The translations under genes and the position numbers were made by a program. From Oscillospiraceae bacterium (lineage in GTDB: Bacteria; Bacillota; Clostridia; Oscillospirales; Ruminococcaceae), in contig WRKM01000025.1 of NCBI GenBank assembly GCA_009778065.1, forward strand, positions 1 to 43,521: 43,521 nt of DNA, read 5' to 3'. The notes under the pieces were generated by a model. It worked only from the letters and a program-made list of their open reading frames with translations, did no database searches and was not told where the DNA came from. Of the stretch, positions 1 to 6,703 are shown one piece after another. Positions within the stretch are counted from its first letter, which is position 1. The number at the start of each line of letters is the position of its first letter.

Positions 1-75
1 GTAGGGGAGCGCGCCCTCGACGCCCCATTACACCGACCGCAATTTTGCGGGACGTCGAGGCCGCCGTCCCCTACA
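1..75. repeat. Imperfect inverted repeat (palindromic element)
   Basis: The first 26 bases (GTAGGGGAGCGCGCCCTCGA and on) pair with the last 28 (ending CCGCCGTCCCCTAC): reading the right arm in reverse complement gives GTAGGGGACGGCGGCCTCGA. The middle holds a second hairpin, CCGCAA-TT-TTGCGG. It lies outside any gene, about 140 bp beyond the 3' end of the DUF362 gene. It looks like a REP- or MITE-like dispersed element, but no second copy was seen in the window, so its mobility is inferred. The window edge may cut it. Confidence 0.7.
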
Positions 76-217
76 GGAACATCACATTATAAGGATTGAA
101 CCCCGCCGCTTTTGCCTGTTATAACTCCATGTCGTTGGCTTTTGTCTTTTACCTTGTCCGTGTCTGCTCCTGCATAATATCAGTAATATTACGTATAATT
201 TTTTTCAACCTGTCTCG
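76..217. other. Intergenic, nothing recognised
   Basis: I see no convincing gene in these 142 bases. A 60-codon open frame on the plus strand (96-278) has no ribosome binding site and overlaps the 3' end of the DUF362 gene on the other strand. Confidence 0.5.
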
Positions 218-1279
218 TCATACTTTTCTTAAAAACTCTGCTACTTCTGCCGCTGTAGGAGGGCAACCTTTTATGTAATTCGTAAAGCCCGATGCGCAGT
301 TTCCGCAACCTATTTTCCCTGTTTTTCCGCGAAAACCCTGCCCTACACTGACTTTCTCGCCCTTGTATCCGATTCTGTTAATCGCGCTGATTAACGCCGA
401 ATAGCACGCCGAACACGCCCCGTCCTCATCGGTATACCCCGCAAGCCGCCCTGCGATACCGCGTTCCGTATTGGAAGCGAGCGGTTTTTTATCTGCATTA
501 AGCGTCTGTATTTCGGTATCTCCGCTATAGAGCCGCCCTATTTTAAGTTCGGCGGCGATAGGAATATACCCGATTTCATCTGCTCTATACCCGATTAACG
601 CCGCGCAGTAAGAGTCGAGTAAGACAGGGTCTTCTCCGCAGATAATCATGTTTCGGGTTACGGGATTTCCCCCTTCTTCAAAAGACAAATCCCCGCATAC
701 TGCATCTATTACGCAAAAATGCGTCTTTATCGCTTTGTTAAGGTATGCAATCGGGCGATGAAGCCCCATATTATGAAAATTACGCTTTTCCCTGTCGGAG
801 ATACAACCCTTGAGGTTTTTCAGACAACAGGTCAATCGTGTTTGACAGTGAGCCTTTAAAACAGGGATATTTATTAGAAAGTCTGTTTCCAAAGCTCTTT
901 CGCAAATCTCAAAGTTATAATCTGCCGTCTTTACTTTACGGATTTTATCGTCCTTTAAGTCGTGCAGAGCGATACCGTATTTTTCACTCAGTTTGTCATA
1001 ACCGCAGACCCTGTATACACGCTTCGTATCATCGCCAATCCATGCACTCTCTATGATTTCAATATTACGAACGCCGAGTTCTTTCAAGAAAATAATTACC
1101 CCCTCGACGACCTCGGCATGGGTAGTCGCACCCTCAGACGGAGGTTTAGCCAAAACCATGTTCGGCTTCAGAGAAACGCGCATATTTGGCTTTACGAGGC
1201 TTTTGAGCCTACTCGCTTTTAGAGCTTCGAGCGTGGCGTTTAAAATATTCTCGCTATAATTAATGACAATGTCCGACAT
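218..1279 (-). CDS. DUF362 domain-containing protein
   Basis: The 353-residue product matches the DUF362 family. It has an N-terminal VKPNMV-like segment (about residues 36-42, LKPNMVLAKPPSEGATTH), the central KAHCQTRLTCCLKNLKGC stretch (about 143-160) and a Cys-rich C-terminal part with GCGNCASGF and KGCPP. Homologues are often fused to or found near ferredoxin-type Fe-S domains, but this protein has no canonical CX2CX2CX3C ferredoxin motif. The C-terminal cysteines (CSAC, CGNC, GC) could bind metal. The start codon follows GGGAGGGTGTAAAGG. It is the last gene on its strand before the window edge, and the SGNH lipoprotein gene lies 21 bp upstream on the same strand, so the two are probably co-transcribed. 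The reaction is unknown. Confidence 0.8.
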   Translation of the reverse strand: MSDIVINYSENILNATLEALKASRLKSLVKPNMRVSLKPNMVLAKPPSEGATTHAEVVEGVIIFLKELGVRNIEIIESAWIGDDTKRVYRVCGYDKLSEKYGIALHDLKDDKIRKVKTADYNFEICERALETDFLINIPVLKAHCQTRLTCCLKNLKGCISDREKRNFHNMGLHRPIAYLNKAIKTHFCVIDAVCGDLSFEEGGNPVTRNMIICGEDPVLLDSYCAALIGYRADEIGYIPIAAELKIGRLYSGDTEIQTLNADKKPLASNTERGIAGRLAGYTDEDGACSACYSALISAINRIGYKGEKVSVGQGFRGKTGKIGCGNCASGFTNYIKGCPPTAAEVAEFLRKV

Positions 1280-1300
1280 AAACCTTTACACCCTCCCGTT

Positions 1301-2050
1301 TTAATTATTACTATCACAAATAGTCCATAGAATCGTGCGATACGCCTGTGCCGTTAAATGTACGCCATCGTTCTGACCGTACCTTGTTTTAAGCAATCCG
1401 AGCGAGTTTTTCAGCTCTTCGTCTAAAGATAAAAACCTGACGTTTTCATCACGAAGCTCGGCAACCGCCGCATCTAATGCGTTATTGTATTCTCCTATTA
1501 GTTCATTGTTTAAACGCTCGTTCTCTATGTTTACGGGTGTTATGGACAGTACGGTTATCGCCGTTTCGGATGAATAGGTTTTTATCAGGGAAATAAGGCG
1601 GAGATAGTCTTCCGTGAACGCTCCGATTCCGTCTTGCCCATATAAAGCGGCGTTATTCGTGCCGAGCAATATGAACACGTTTTCGGGTTTTCTGTTGACA
1701 ATCGCGGTCAGCAAGTCAACCTCACCGTCACCCGTAGGAAGCGGGAACATCCTTTCCATGATTTCGCCTACCGTAACCCCGCCCCATGCAAGGACGTTTT
1801 CATCCGATAAAAACCCGTTGTCGATGAGACCGCGAATGATACTGTCCCCGACAAAGACGCTTTCGGAAAGAAACAACTCGTCACTTTCGCTGAAGGTATA
1901 ATTAATATAAGTTTCTGTCAGTTCGATTTCGGGCAGGGTGGCATCGGGCAACGATTCCGACTCTTCAACGCCGCTTATAGTCCCCTGCGGAATACTGCTG
2001 CAACCGCATAAAAACAGCAATATTATTAAAACCACACACTTTTTCGGCAT
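1301..2050 (-). CDS. SGNH/GDSL-family esterase-like lipoprotein
   Basis: The ATG at 2050 follows AAAGGTG at good spacing. A GTG three codons further upstream is in frame but has a poorer site. The product (249 aa) begins MPKKCVVLIILLFLCGCSS, a lipoprotein signal with lipobox LCGC, so it should be anchored outside the membrane. SGNH motifs are in order: block I FVGDSIIRG with the nucleophile Ser (about residue 70), block III LLGTNNAAL (Gly/Asn) and block V DGVHLT (catalytic Asp/His). This is the SGNH hydrolase layout used for deacetylation or deacylation of cell-surface sugars or lipids. The substrate cannot be read from the sequence. It is divergent from the antiporter gene and probably feeds transcription into DUF362. 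Confidence 0.85.
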   Translation of the reverse strand: MPKKCVVLIILLFLCGCSSIPQGTISGVEESESLPDATLPEIELTETYINYTFSESDELFLSESVFVGDSIIRGLIDNGFLSDENVLAWGGVTVGEIMERMFPLPTGDGEVDLLTAIVNRKPENVFILLGTNNAALYGQDGIGAFTEDYLRLISLIKTYSSETAITVLSITPVNIENERLNNELIGEYNNALDAAVAELRDENVRFLSLDEELKNSLGLLKTRYGQNDGVHLTAQAYRTILWTICDSNN

Positions 2051-2077
2051 ATAAATCACCTTTCATTCTTTGTGATA

Positions 2078-2106
2078 ATTATACAACAAAAACGAATTTT
2101 TGTCAA
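2078..2106 (-). promoter_or_regulatory. Sigma-A-type promoter for the SGNH lipoprotein gene
   Basis: On the minus strand TTGACA (2106-2101) and TATAAT (2083-2078) are separated by exactly 17 bases, about 28 bp upstream of the start codon. Both hexamers match the vegetative consensus perfectly. Confidence 0.85.
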
Positions 2107-2145
2107 ACATAACCATAATATATTATAGAATCGCCGCGGGAGGGG

Positions 2146-2174
2146 TTGACTTTACGGATTATTTGCAGTATAGT
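2146..2174 (+). promoter_or_regulatory. Sigma-A-type promoter for the antiporter gene
   Basis: TTGACT (2146-2151), a 17-base spacer and TATAGT (2169-2174) lie 43 bp upstream of the ATG at 2218. This shows that the longer open frame beginning at 2146 is not used, because its first codons are the promoter itself. It is back to back with the SGNH promoter. Confidence 0.75.
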
Positions 2175-2217
2175 GGTAAGTATAGAGAATTTCCCCGAAA
2201 AGAAAGAAGGCGATTTC

Positions 2218-3396
2218 ATGAGCGAAACGATTTTTGTAATCGGTTTGATTCTGTTTTTTACAAAGTTTTGCGGAATAATGACAAGGAGAATTCATCTTCC
2301 GCAGGTAGTAGGAGCATTGACGGCGGGTATAATCTTAGGTCCCGCTGTACTCGGAATAGCACAACCTAACGAAACAATAGACTTGATAGCGGAACTCGGT
2401 GTGATTGTCCTGTTATTCACGGCGGGGATGGAGATGAATTTCAAGGATTTGAAAAATCTGCTTCGCCCTTCATTTATAATAGCGTTTTTCGGTATTCTTT
2501 TATCCATTACGGGTGGTTTTATCGCCGCCGCCGCAATCGGGCGTCCTGCTTTGGAGTGCTTTTTTATAGGAGTCATCATAGCCTCTACATCCTCAAGTAT
2601 TACAATAGAAGCCCTTCAGGAAATGGGTAAGCTTAAAACAAAATCAGGCGGCGCACTCCTCAGCGCGGCGGTAATTGATGATATATTAGGTATAATCATA
2701 CTTTCGGTTATTTTAGGAACCTTTGGGGGCGACGCTGAATTTGATTTATTGCAGGTGGGATTAGTTCTTCTTAAGATTATTCTGTTCTTTGCGTTTGCGT
2801 TTGCGTGCGGCTTTATTATGAACAAGATGCTCACCTTTCTGCGAAACAGAATCGGGGAGAGCAGACGTATACCCATATACGCATTATCTTTCTGTTTCAT
2901 CATGTCGTATATAGCCGAGCTGTTCGGTCTTGCGGACATTGCAGGTGCATTTATAGCGGGTATAGTTTTCAGTAACACCCGATACGTAGATTATCTTGAA
3001 AGAAATACGCATATACTTTCTTATATGTTCTTATCCCCCATATTTTTTGCGAGCATAGGGATAAATATGGCGATTGAGGGCTTTACCGCAGGCACAGTCT
3101 TATTCACGGGGCTTTTATTAGCGGCGGCAATATTGTCAAAGCTGATAGGATGCAGTCTCGGTGCTAAAGTTTGCAAATTCTCAAACGACGAGAGCTTCCG
3201 AATAGGCGCAGGAATGATTACAAGGGGGGAAGTGTCTATCATTGTAGCAAGCAAGGGTATAGCCGCAGGAATTATGGAACCCGACCTTTTCTCCGGTATA
3301 ATAATCGTAGTATTTATAACAGTGCTTTTAGCTCCGTCTTTACTTAAATTAGTTTATACGGATAAATTCTCGAATCTTGTAAACAAAAAAAGCTGA
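2218..3396 (+). CDS. Cation:proton antiporter, CPA2 (KefB/GerN/NapA) family
   Basis: The start at 2218 follows AGAAGG. Starting upstream at 2146 would begin inside the promoter. The 392-residue protein is almost entirely transmembrane, with roughly 12 hydrophobic segments. It has typical CPA2 features: LPQVVGALTAGIILGP near the N-terminus, ELGVIVLLFTAGMEM (about 58-72), STSSSITIEAL in the discontinuous helix region, DDILGIIIL with the acidic residues of the ion site, and TRGEVSIIVASKG near the C-terminus. There is no C-terminal TrkA-N/TrkA-C domain, so it is the short transporter-only form. It should exchange Na+ or K+ for protons at the cytoplasmic membrane. The ion cannot be decided from the sequence. 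Confidence 0.88.
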   Translation: MSETIFVIGLILFFTKFCGIMTRRIHLPQVVGALTAGIILGPAVLGIAQPNETIDLIAELGVIVLLFTAGMEMNFKDLKNLLRPSFIIAFFGILLSITGGFIAAAAIGRPALECFFIGVIIASTSSSITIEALQEMGKLKTKSGGALLSAAVIDDILGIIILSVILGTFGGDAEFDLLQVGLVLLKIILFFAFAFACGFIMNKMLTFLRNRIGESRRIPIYALSFCFIMSYIAELFGLADIAGAFIAGIVFSNTRYVDYLERNTHILSYMFLSPIFFASIGINMAIEGFTAGTVLFTGLLLAAAILSKLIGCSLGAKVCKFSNDESFRIGAGMITRGEVSIIVASKGIAAGIMEPDLFSGIIIVVFITVLLAPSLLKLVYTDKFSNLVNKKS

Positions 3397-3418
3397 AATT
3401 TTTTTGGAGGGGCTTTTT

Positions 3419-3565
3419 ATGCTACGAGAAACAGAAATAAAAGTCATAGTGTCGAACCAACCGACAAAGCAAGAGAGCGAGAAGAAAATAAAGGAATTAT
3501 GTCTTATTTTAGGGAACATTTGGAAACAGAAAAAAAATAAAAACAAGACCCTGCCGCGTGTGTAA
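3419..3565 (+). CDS. Small 48-aa protein, possibly mobile-element-associated
   Basis: An open frame begins MLRETEIKVIVSNQPTKQES and continues to a basic, Asn/Lys-rich tail. It has a very strong ribosome binding site (GGAGG, 7 bases before ATG) 22 bp after the antiporter stop. The pattern (a short beta strand, N-Q-P-T, then one amphipathic helix) resembles tiny proteins encoded beside serine-recombinase genes in Clostridial elements (TnpW-like). That is resemblance only. Its last codons run into the terminator hairpin at 3545-3592, which is odd for a native gene and suggests that the 3' end was shortened or replaced. It ends 60 bp before the broken edge of cotJC. Confidence 0.5.
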   Translation: MLRETEIKVIVSNQPTKQESEKKIKELCLILGNIWKQKKNKNKTLPRV

Positions 3566-3592
3566 ACCCGCATTAACAGGGTCTTTCTTTTT
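3545..3592 (+). terminator. Rho-independent terminator
   Basis: AAGACCCTG (3545-3553) pairs perfectly with CAGGGTCTT (3577-3585), followed by TTCTTTTT. It should end transcription from the antiporter and the small ORF before the cotJC fragment. Confidence 0.8.
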
Positions 3593-3610
3593 GCAAAAAC
3601 ATTTTAGTAG

Positions 3611-3630
3611 ATTTAGCTCAATCCCGGACC
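3611..3630 (+). other. Recombination junction (attR-like) at the 5' edge of the cotJC fragment
   Basis: Upstream of 3626 the sequence no longer encodes CotJC: a stop (TAG) lies in frame just before CTCAATCCCGGA. From GGA (3626-3628) onward the frame is CotJC. The other half-site at 40630-40650 reads CTCAATACGGCGGA followed by non-CotJC DNA. The two sites share CTCAAT, a C, then CGGA, placing the crossover at or next to GGA. Short shared cores of this kind fit a serine recombinase, but the exact core is inferred. Confidence 0.65.
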
Positions 3631-4111
3631 GGACGGTGAACTCGGAGCATCTTTACGCTATCTTTCTCAACGGTTCACTATGCCCGATAAAAGAGGGGTT
3701 GCTTTACTGACGGATATCGGCACGGAGGAACTCGGTCATTTAGAAATGATAGGTTCTATCGTGACCCAGCTAACGAAGGGCGAGGGTGCAAAATCCTTTG
3801 ATAAGTGGGGACGTGGCGATTACTATGTTGACCACGCAAACGCAGTTTTCCCCGCCTCTGCGAGCGGAGTGCCGTGGACGGCGGCGGGTATGCAAAGCAA
3901 GGGCGACCCTATTGCGGATATTATGGAAAATATGGCGGCAGAACAAAAAGCCCGCGCAACTTATGATAATATTCTGCGGCTTTCGGATGACCCCGATGTT
4001 AATAAGGTCATAAAGTTTCTGCGCGAACGCGAGGTAGTTCATTTTCAGCGGTTCGGCGAACTCCTCAATTATTATCAAGAGATGATTCCCCCGCGCGAAG
4101 CCCGCGCTTAA
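3626..4111 (+). pseudogene. cotJC: cotJC C-terminal part (manganese-catalase-like spore coat protein), 5' end missing
   Basis: The frame reads GPDGELGASLRYLSQRFTMP and continues through DIGTEELGHLEMIGSIVTQL to the end of a CotJC protein (about 162 codons). The di-manganese catalase ligand motifs E-E-L-x-H and, near the C-terminus, REREVVH are present. A complete CotJC has about 30 more residues at the N-terminus ending in QYGG, and these are exactly what is encoded at 40552-40644. Here no start codon or ribosome binding site precedes the fragment. The first ATG (3680, MPDKRG) would skip the GELGASLRYL helix. CotJC is made in the mother cell and deposited in the spore coat. As it stands this copy should not yield the full protein unless rejoined with its 5' part. 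Confidence 0.9.
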
Positions 4112-4334
4112 TACATTTACATACAAAAAATTGGGTGTTTCAGGTGTTGTGGAATCACTACCTGGAGTGGTTTCATCAACTGACTGCGAAGCTAACTTCA
4201 CCAGCGCATTGTCCGGCGGGGCAAAGACCGCCGGACATTCGCCGATATACTTGTAAAGATAATCACGTACATAGATTGCTTTACATCGGAGGATTGTACA
4301 GTGCTGTCAGCACTATTTTGAAAAAAATCAGAAT
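4112..4334. other. Non-coding stretch with perfect hairpins
   Basis: Open frames here on both strands (4135-4383 plus, 4198-4437 minus) lack ribosome binding sites and recognisable domains. The stretch has a perfect 9-bp stem, GTCCGGCGG / CCGCCGGAC (about 4210-4235), and a perfect GTGCTG-T-CAGCAC hairpin near 4301-4313. No product is assigned. Confidence 0.4.
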
Positions 4335-4367
4335 AAAAAACAAAGCGGAGATTACTCCTCGCCTTGT
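4335..4367 (-). terminator. Terminator of the candidate small RNA
   Basis: On the minus strand ACAAGGCGAGGAG, loop TAAT, CTCCGCTTTGT is followed by TTTTTT. The stem is slightly imperfect, with one bulge. Confidence 0.6.
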
Positions 4368-4548
4368 CAACTTTGTTCTTTAATTTAGTACGGCTCGAAT
4401 AAAAGCGAAAGCACCCGATATTAACGAGTGCTTTCACAAGGATTGAAGGATGGGCGGTGTATCCATCATCTCAGGTTCCTCTTTCGAGGAGTGTCGGGAA
4501 CCATTTCCGACCTCAACAACCCTATAGTATTAATTTTATACCTACTAT
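4335..4548 (-). ncRNA. Candidate structured small RNA with its own promoter and terminator
   Basis: A perfect minus-strand promoter (4555-4583) directs transcription into about 214 bases with no credible protein and ends at a terminator (4335-4367). The RNA can form several stems: ATAGTA/TACTAT near its 5' end; GTCGG/CCGAC; TCCTC-GAAA-GAGGA with a GNRA-type loop; a competing GGTTCC/GGAACC pairing; GATGG/CCATC; and GAAAGCAC/GTGCTTTC. The competing GGTTCC pairing means alternative folds are possible. I do not recognise the family: the length would suit a 6S-like RNA, but the typical long bulged rod is not evident. A 79-codon open frame lies within it but has no ribosome binding site. Confidence 0.5.
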
Positions 4549-4554
4549 ATTTAT

Positions 4555-4583
4555 ATTATACTATAACAAAAGTCATTTGTCAA
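4555..4583 (-). promoter_or_regulatory. Consensus sigma-A promoter of the candidate small RNA
   Basis: TTGACA (4583-4578), 17 bases, TATAAT (4560-4555) on the minus strand. Both hexamers are perfect. The -35 box lies inside the last codons of the nuclease-like gene, so transcription starts just after that gene. Confidence 0.8.
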
Positions 4584-4980
4584 TGATTTTCTGAAAAATT
4601 TTATTTTCAATCTTCTTAAATCTACCGCTATGCAATCTTCTTTGCAACTTTGATTCCTGCACATCATGAACCGTTGATACATACAGATAATCCGACTTTC
4701 CGTCTACCTTTACAGCAACAAGAACATTTAACTTAAACGCTTTAACGTATTCAACGCTAAATACACCGCCTTTTTCCTTATGCAAACCAACGTAATCGGG
4801 ATTTGCGATAATTTCGGGAATGTTATCTATATATTTAAGACAATTAAAATGTTTTTGCTTAATTATATGAGTGGGCAAGCCTTTTGAGCGGTATATTGTT
4901 TGGGTTTCAATATTTATGTCCAATATGTCGTTAATGTTTGTATTATAGACTCCCATTACAATTAGGTTTTTATCAGCCAT
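4573..4980 (-). CDS. Putative BECR-fold (PBECR-like) nuclease domain protein
   Basis: The 135-residue product has HIIKQKHFNCLKYIDNIPEII (about 38-58), ANPDYVG, FSVEYVKAFKLNVLVAVKVD and SDYLYVSTVHDV. This series resembles the phage-Barnase-EndoU-ColicinE5/D-RelE-like (PBECR) domains found in phage polyvalent proteins and toxin contexts, with an H near the front and a beta hairpin at the end. The assignment is by recollection of that pattern and is moderate. TAGGAGC precedes the ATG at good spacing. No partner immunity or antitoxin gene is next to it. The region upstream (5000-5240) is full of gene fragments, so it may be a survivor of a larger element. It could alternatively be a plain hypothetical protein. 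Confidence 0.55.
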   Translation of the reverse strand: MADKNLIVMGVYNTNINDILDINIETQTIYRSKGLPTHIIKQKHFNCLKYIDNIPEIIANPDYVGLHKEKGGVFSVEYVKAFKLNVLVAVKVDGKSDYLYVSTVHDVQESKLQRRLHSGRFKKIENKIFQKIIDK

Positions 4981-5130
4981 TTGTTGCTCCTAAAATTTAG
5001 TTTAGTTCAGTTCAGTTACGGGTCGAATCTGGCGGAAACCGGGGATATTCCCGAAAACCCTTGCCGCTTATCGGGTGAAAATTCTTTAGCCGCACCAAAT
5101 TCGATTAGTTTAATCACACCGACCGACTGC

Positions 5131-5224
5131 TCCGTGCCGCCGAAGTAGGCGCGTTATACCCCAAAAATAAACGTGATGCCGTGATTATTCACGCACTCGA
5201 AAACACGCATACCGTCATTCAAAC
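5131..5224. repeat. 94-bp direct repeat, copy 1
   Basis: Identical, base for base, to 6482-6575. In the plus-strand frame starting at 5136 it encodes AAEVGALYPKNKRDAVIIHA and on to IQT, part of an unidentified protein C-terminus. In this copy the frame is preceded by DRLLR and then broken after IQT (AVK stop). Confidence 0.95.
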
Positions 5225-5259
5225 GGCTGTAAAATAGCGGTTTTTTGTTTGTATGTATG

Positions 5260-5871
5260 CTATCCATGATAACCATAACTCCCATTGCGTGTATCGTAAA
5301 ATCTTCCCAATCCATTTATGGTAATCGTGCTTTCTTTTGGAATCCGCCAATGCTTATAATCAAAATCGTGTTCGGGTGAACGTAGAACATAATATCCGCC
5401 ATGTTCAGATACGAGCAAACCATTGCGTTCCCAGCTGAACGAAATAACTACAAAAGAAAATGAAAATGCCGTCAAAGCAAAAATAATAGCGAGAAAAATT
5501 ATGATAATATTATTTAATCTCACGGTTTTGGTTGAAAATTTTTCCTTAAAACTCAAAACAGCAAATAAAATTAATAAATAAAGCATAAAAGCGATGGATA
5601 TTCCGGTTGCAAGAACTTTTATACCTCCGAGTTGACTTATATAAAAAATCAAGGTAACTGTAAAAAGAAGCGGAAGAAAAACCCTGAACGATTTTCTTTT
5701 TGCATTAACGGTAGTAAAAAAACCTAAAACAGCGAAATAAATTGCTGTTAATTTGCTATAAAAATGTGAAAACGGAATCCAAAGAAAACTAAAGCACATA
5801 ATACTGAACGCAATCAGTATTCCGACCATAATTATACTAATCAGATATGTTGAATTTCTCAATTTTTCCAA
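5260..5871 (-). CDS. Polytopic membrane protein of unknown function
   Basis: About 204 residues. The best ribosome binding site is AGGGGG, six bases before a TTG at 5871. An ATG at 5901 overlaps the stop of the DUF4143 fragment (ATGA) but has no ribosome binding site, and starting there adds ten residues. About five membrane segments are visible (STYLISIIMVGILIAFSIMC, LTAIYFAVLGFFTTV, FRVFLPLLFTVTLIFYI, a LATGISIAFMLYLLILFAVL segment, and an IIIIFLAIIFALTAFSF segment), then a soluble tail of about 55 residues containing GGYYVLRSPEHDFDYKHWRIP. No family recognised. It sits inside the segment between the two 94-bp repeats. Confidence 0.6.
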   Translation of the reverse strand: MEKLRNSTYLISIIMVGILIAFSIMCFSFLWIPFSHFYSKLTAIYFAVLGFFTTVNAKRKSFRVFLPLLFTVTLIFYISQLGGIKVLATGISIAFMLYLLILFAVLSFKEKFSTKTVRLNNIIIIFLAIIFALTAFSFSFVVISFSWERNGLLVSEHGGYYVLRSPEHDFDYKHWRIPKESTITINGLGRFYDTRNGSYGYHG

Positions 5872-5897
5872 AGCATACCCCCTATTTATAGAGCATT

Positions 5898-6497
5898 TCA
5901 TATCAACCACACAGGAACAGTCCAGTTTTTCTTATCAATAGGGCGCAAGTCATTTGCAAGGCATACAACGCACCCCGCCCCGATTTCCATTTTAAGTTGC
6001 CGAGACATTTCGTCGAAGTTTTTGTCGTCTGCGACAGGGTTTAATACAGAAAAATGCTTTGTCGCTCCCGTTGGATTCCCACTTTTTTTAATTTCAATGG
6101 GATAAAGCGTGTTGCCCTGCTGAATAATCAGGTCGATTTCTTTCGTGTTGCTGTCGCGATAATAAAAGAGCGGCGGGAGTTTTCCCATGTTAATAAAACT
6201 CTTGTAAATTTCAGACACAACGAAAGTTTCAAAAAAAGCACCCGCCATCGCCCCGCTTTCTAAGACAACGGTGTTTGGCCATTTCATCAAGTGTACCGCG
6301 AGTCCTGTATCTAAAAAATACATCCTCGGAGCTTTCACAACCCGCTTTAAGACGTTGTTGTGATATGGTTCGAGCAAAGTAACGATGCCGCTTGACACTA
6401 ACACAGACAGCCATTGCTTGGCAGTTGGGGCAGATATTTCCGCCTCATTTGCTAATGTTTCATAATTGACAAGGGTACTCGTCCGTGCCGCCGAAGT
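5898..6497 (-). pseudogene. Truncated DUF4143-type ATPase (C-terminal half only)
   Basis: The frame aligns with the C-terminal half of the complete ATPase at 8180-9403: AARTSTLVNYETLANEAEIS matches AARTSEMVNYADLAKDVGIS, followed by LDTGLAVHL, a K-E-I-D-L-I / P-I-E-I-K-K nuclease-like motif and the same VPVWLI end. The whole N-terminal AAA domain (Walker A, Walker B) is missing. Homology starts exactly at the left edge of the 94-bp repeat copy 2, so the gene was cut by the recombination that made the repeat. An open frame extends upstream to 6515, but its first residues are encoded by repeat DNA. It cannot hydrolyse ATP and is probably non-functional. Confidence 0.85.
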
Positions 6498-6575
6498 AGG
6501 CGCGTTATACCCCAAAAATAAACGTGATGCCGTGATTATTCACGCACTCGAAAACACGCATACCGTCATTCAAAC
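6482..6575. repeat. 94-bp direct repeat, copy 2
   Basis: Exact copy of 5131-5224. Here the encoded frame continues past IQT to NEVLAAMGLEVL and a stop at 6613-6615, which looks like the proper end of the unidentified gene. So copy 1 carries its upstream part and copy 2 its end. The 1.26 kb between them appears to be an insertion that duplicated 94 bp of the target gene. Confidence 0.95.
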
Positions 6576-6615
6576 AAACGAGGTTTTGGCGGCTATGGGG
6601 CTTGAGGTGTTGTAG
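6487..6615 (+). pseudogene. C-terminal fragment of an unidentified protein
   Basis: 42 codons, AAEVGALYPKNKRDAVIIHA to AAMGLEVL, without start codon or upstream sequence. The R-D-A-V-I-I-x-A-L-E and E-V-L-x-x-M-G-L pattern looks like a small helical C-terminal domain. The 5' counterpart of this frame lies in repeat copy 1 at 5106-5237. Function unknown. Confidence 0.5.
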
Positions 6616-6668
6616 GTTTGTCATTTTTCGACACCTTTATTATTATATAGGATAGGGCGTTGGTTGTC

Positions 6669-6697
6669 AAGGGTTGATTTTTTAAGATTCAACCCTT
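6669..6697. other. Hairpin between convergent remnants
   Basis: AAGGGTTGA pairs with TCAACCCTT around a 10-11 base loop, just beyond the 3' end of the ATPase gene at 6704. Neither strand has a clear T-run after the stem, so terminator function is uncertain. Confidence 0.4.
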
Positions 6698-6703
6698 AAA
6701 ATC

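Noticed and set aside
2146-2217. Longer antiporter start at 2146
   Set aside because: Codons 1-10 are the promoter itself; ATG 2218 has the ribosome binding site.
3770-4201. 143-codon minus-strand frame opposite cotJC
   Set aside because: It lies mostly antisense to a recognisable CotJC sequence and has no ribosome binding site. Its beginning (LASQSVDETTPGSDSTTPET) looks protein-like, but this is too short to assign.
4135-4437. Two 79-82-codon ORFs in the hairpin region
   Set aside because: No ribosome binding sites, no domains, and they overlap the candidate small RNA and its terminator.
5016-5130. Minus-strand fragment IKLIEFGAAKEFSPDK...
   Set aside because: It resembles the DFG loop of a Ser/Thr kinase or the end of another family. 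Too short and without a start, so I do not call it.
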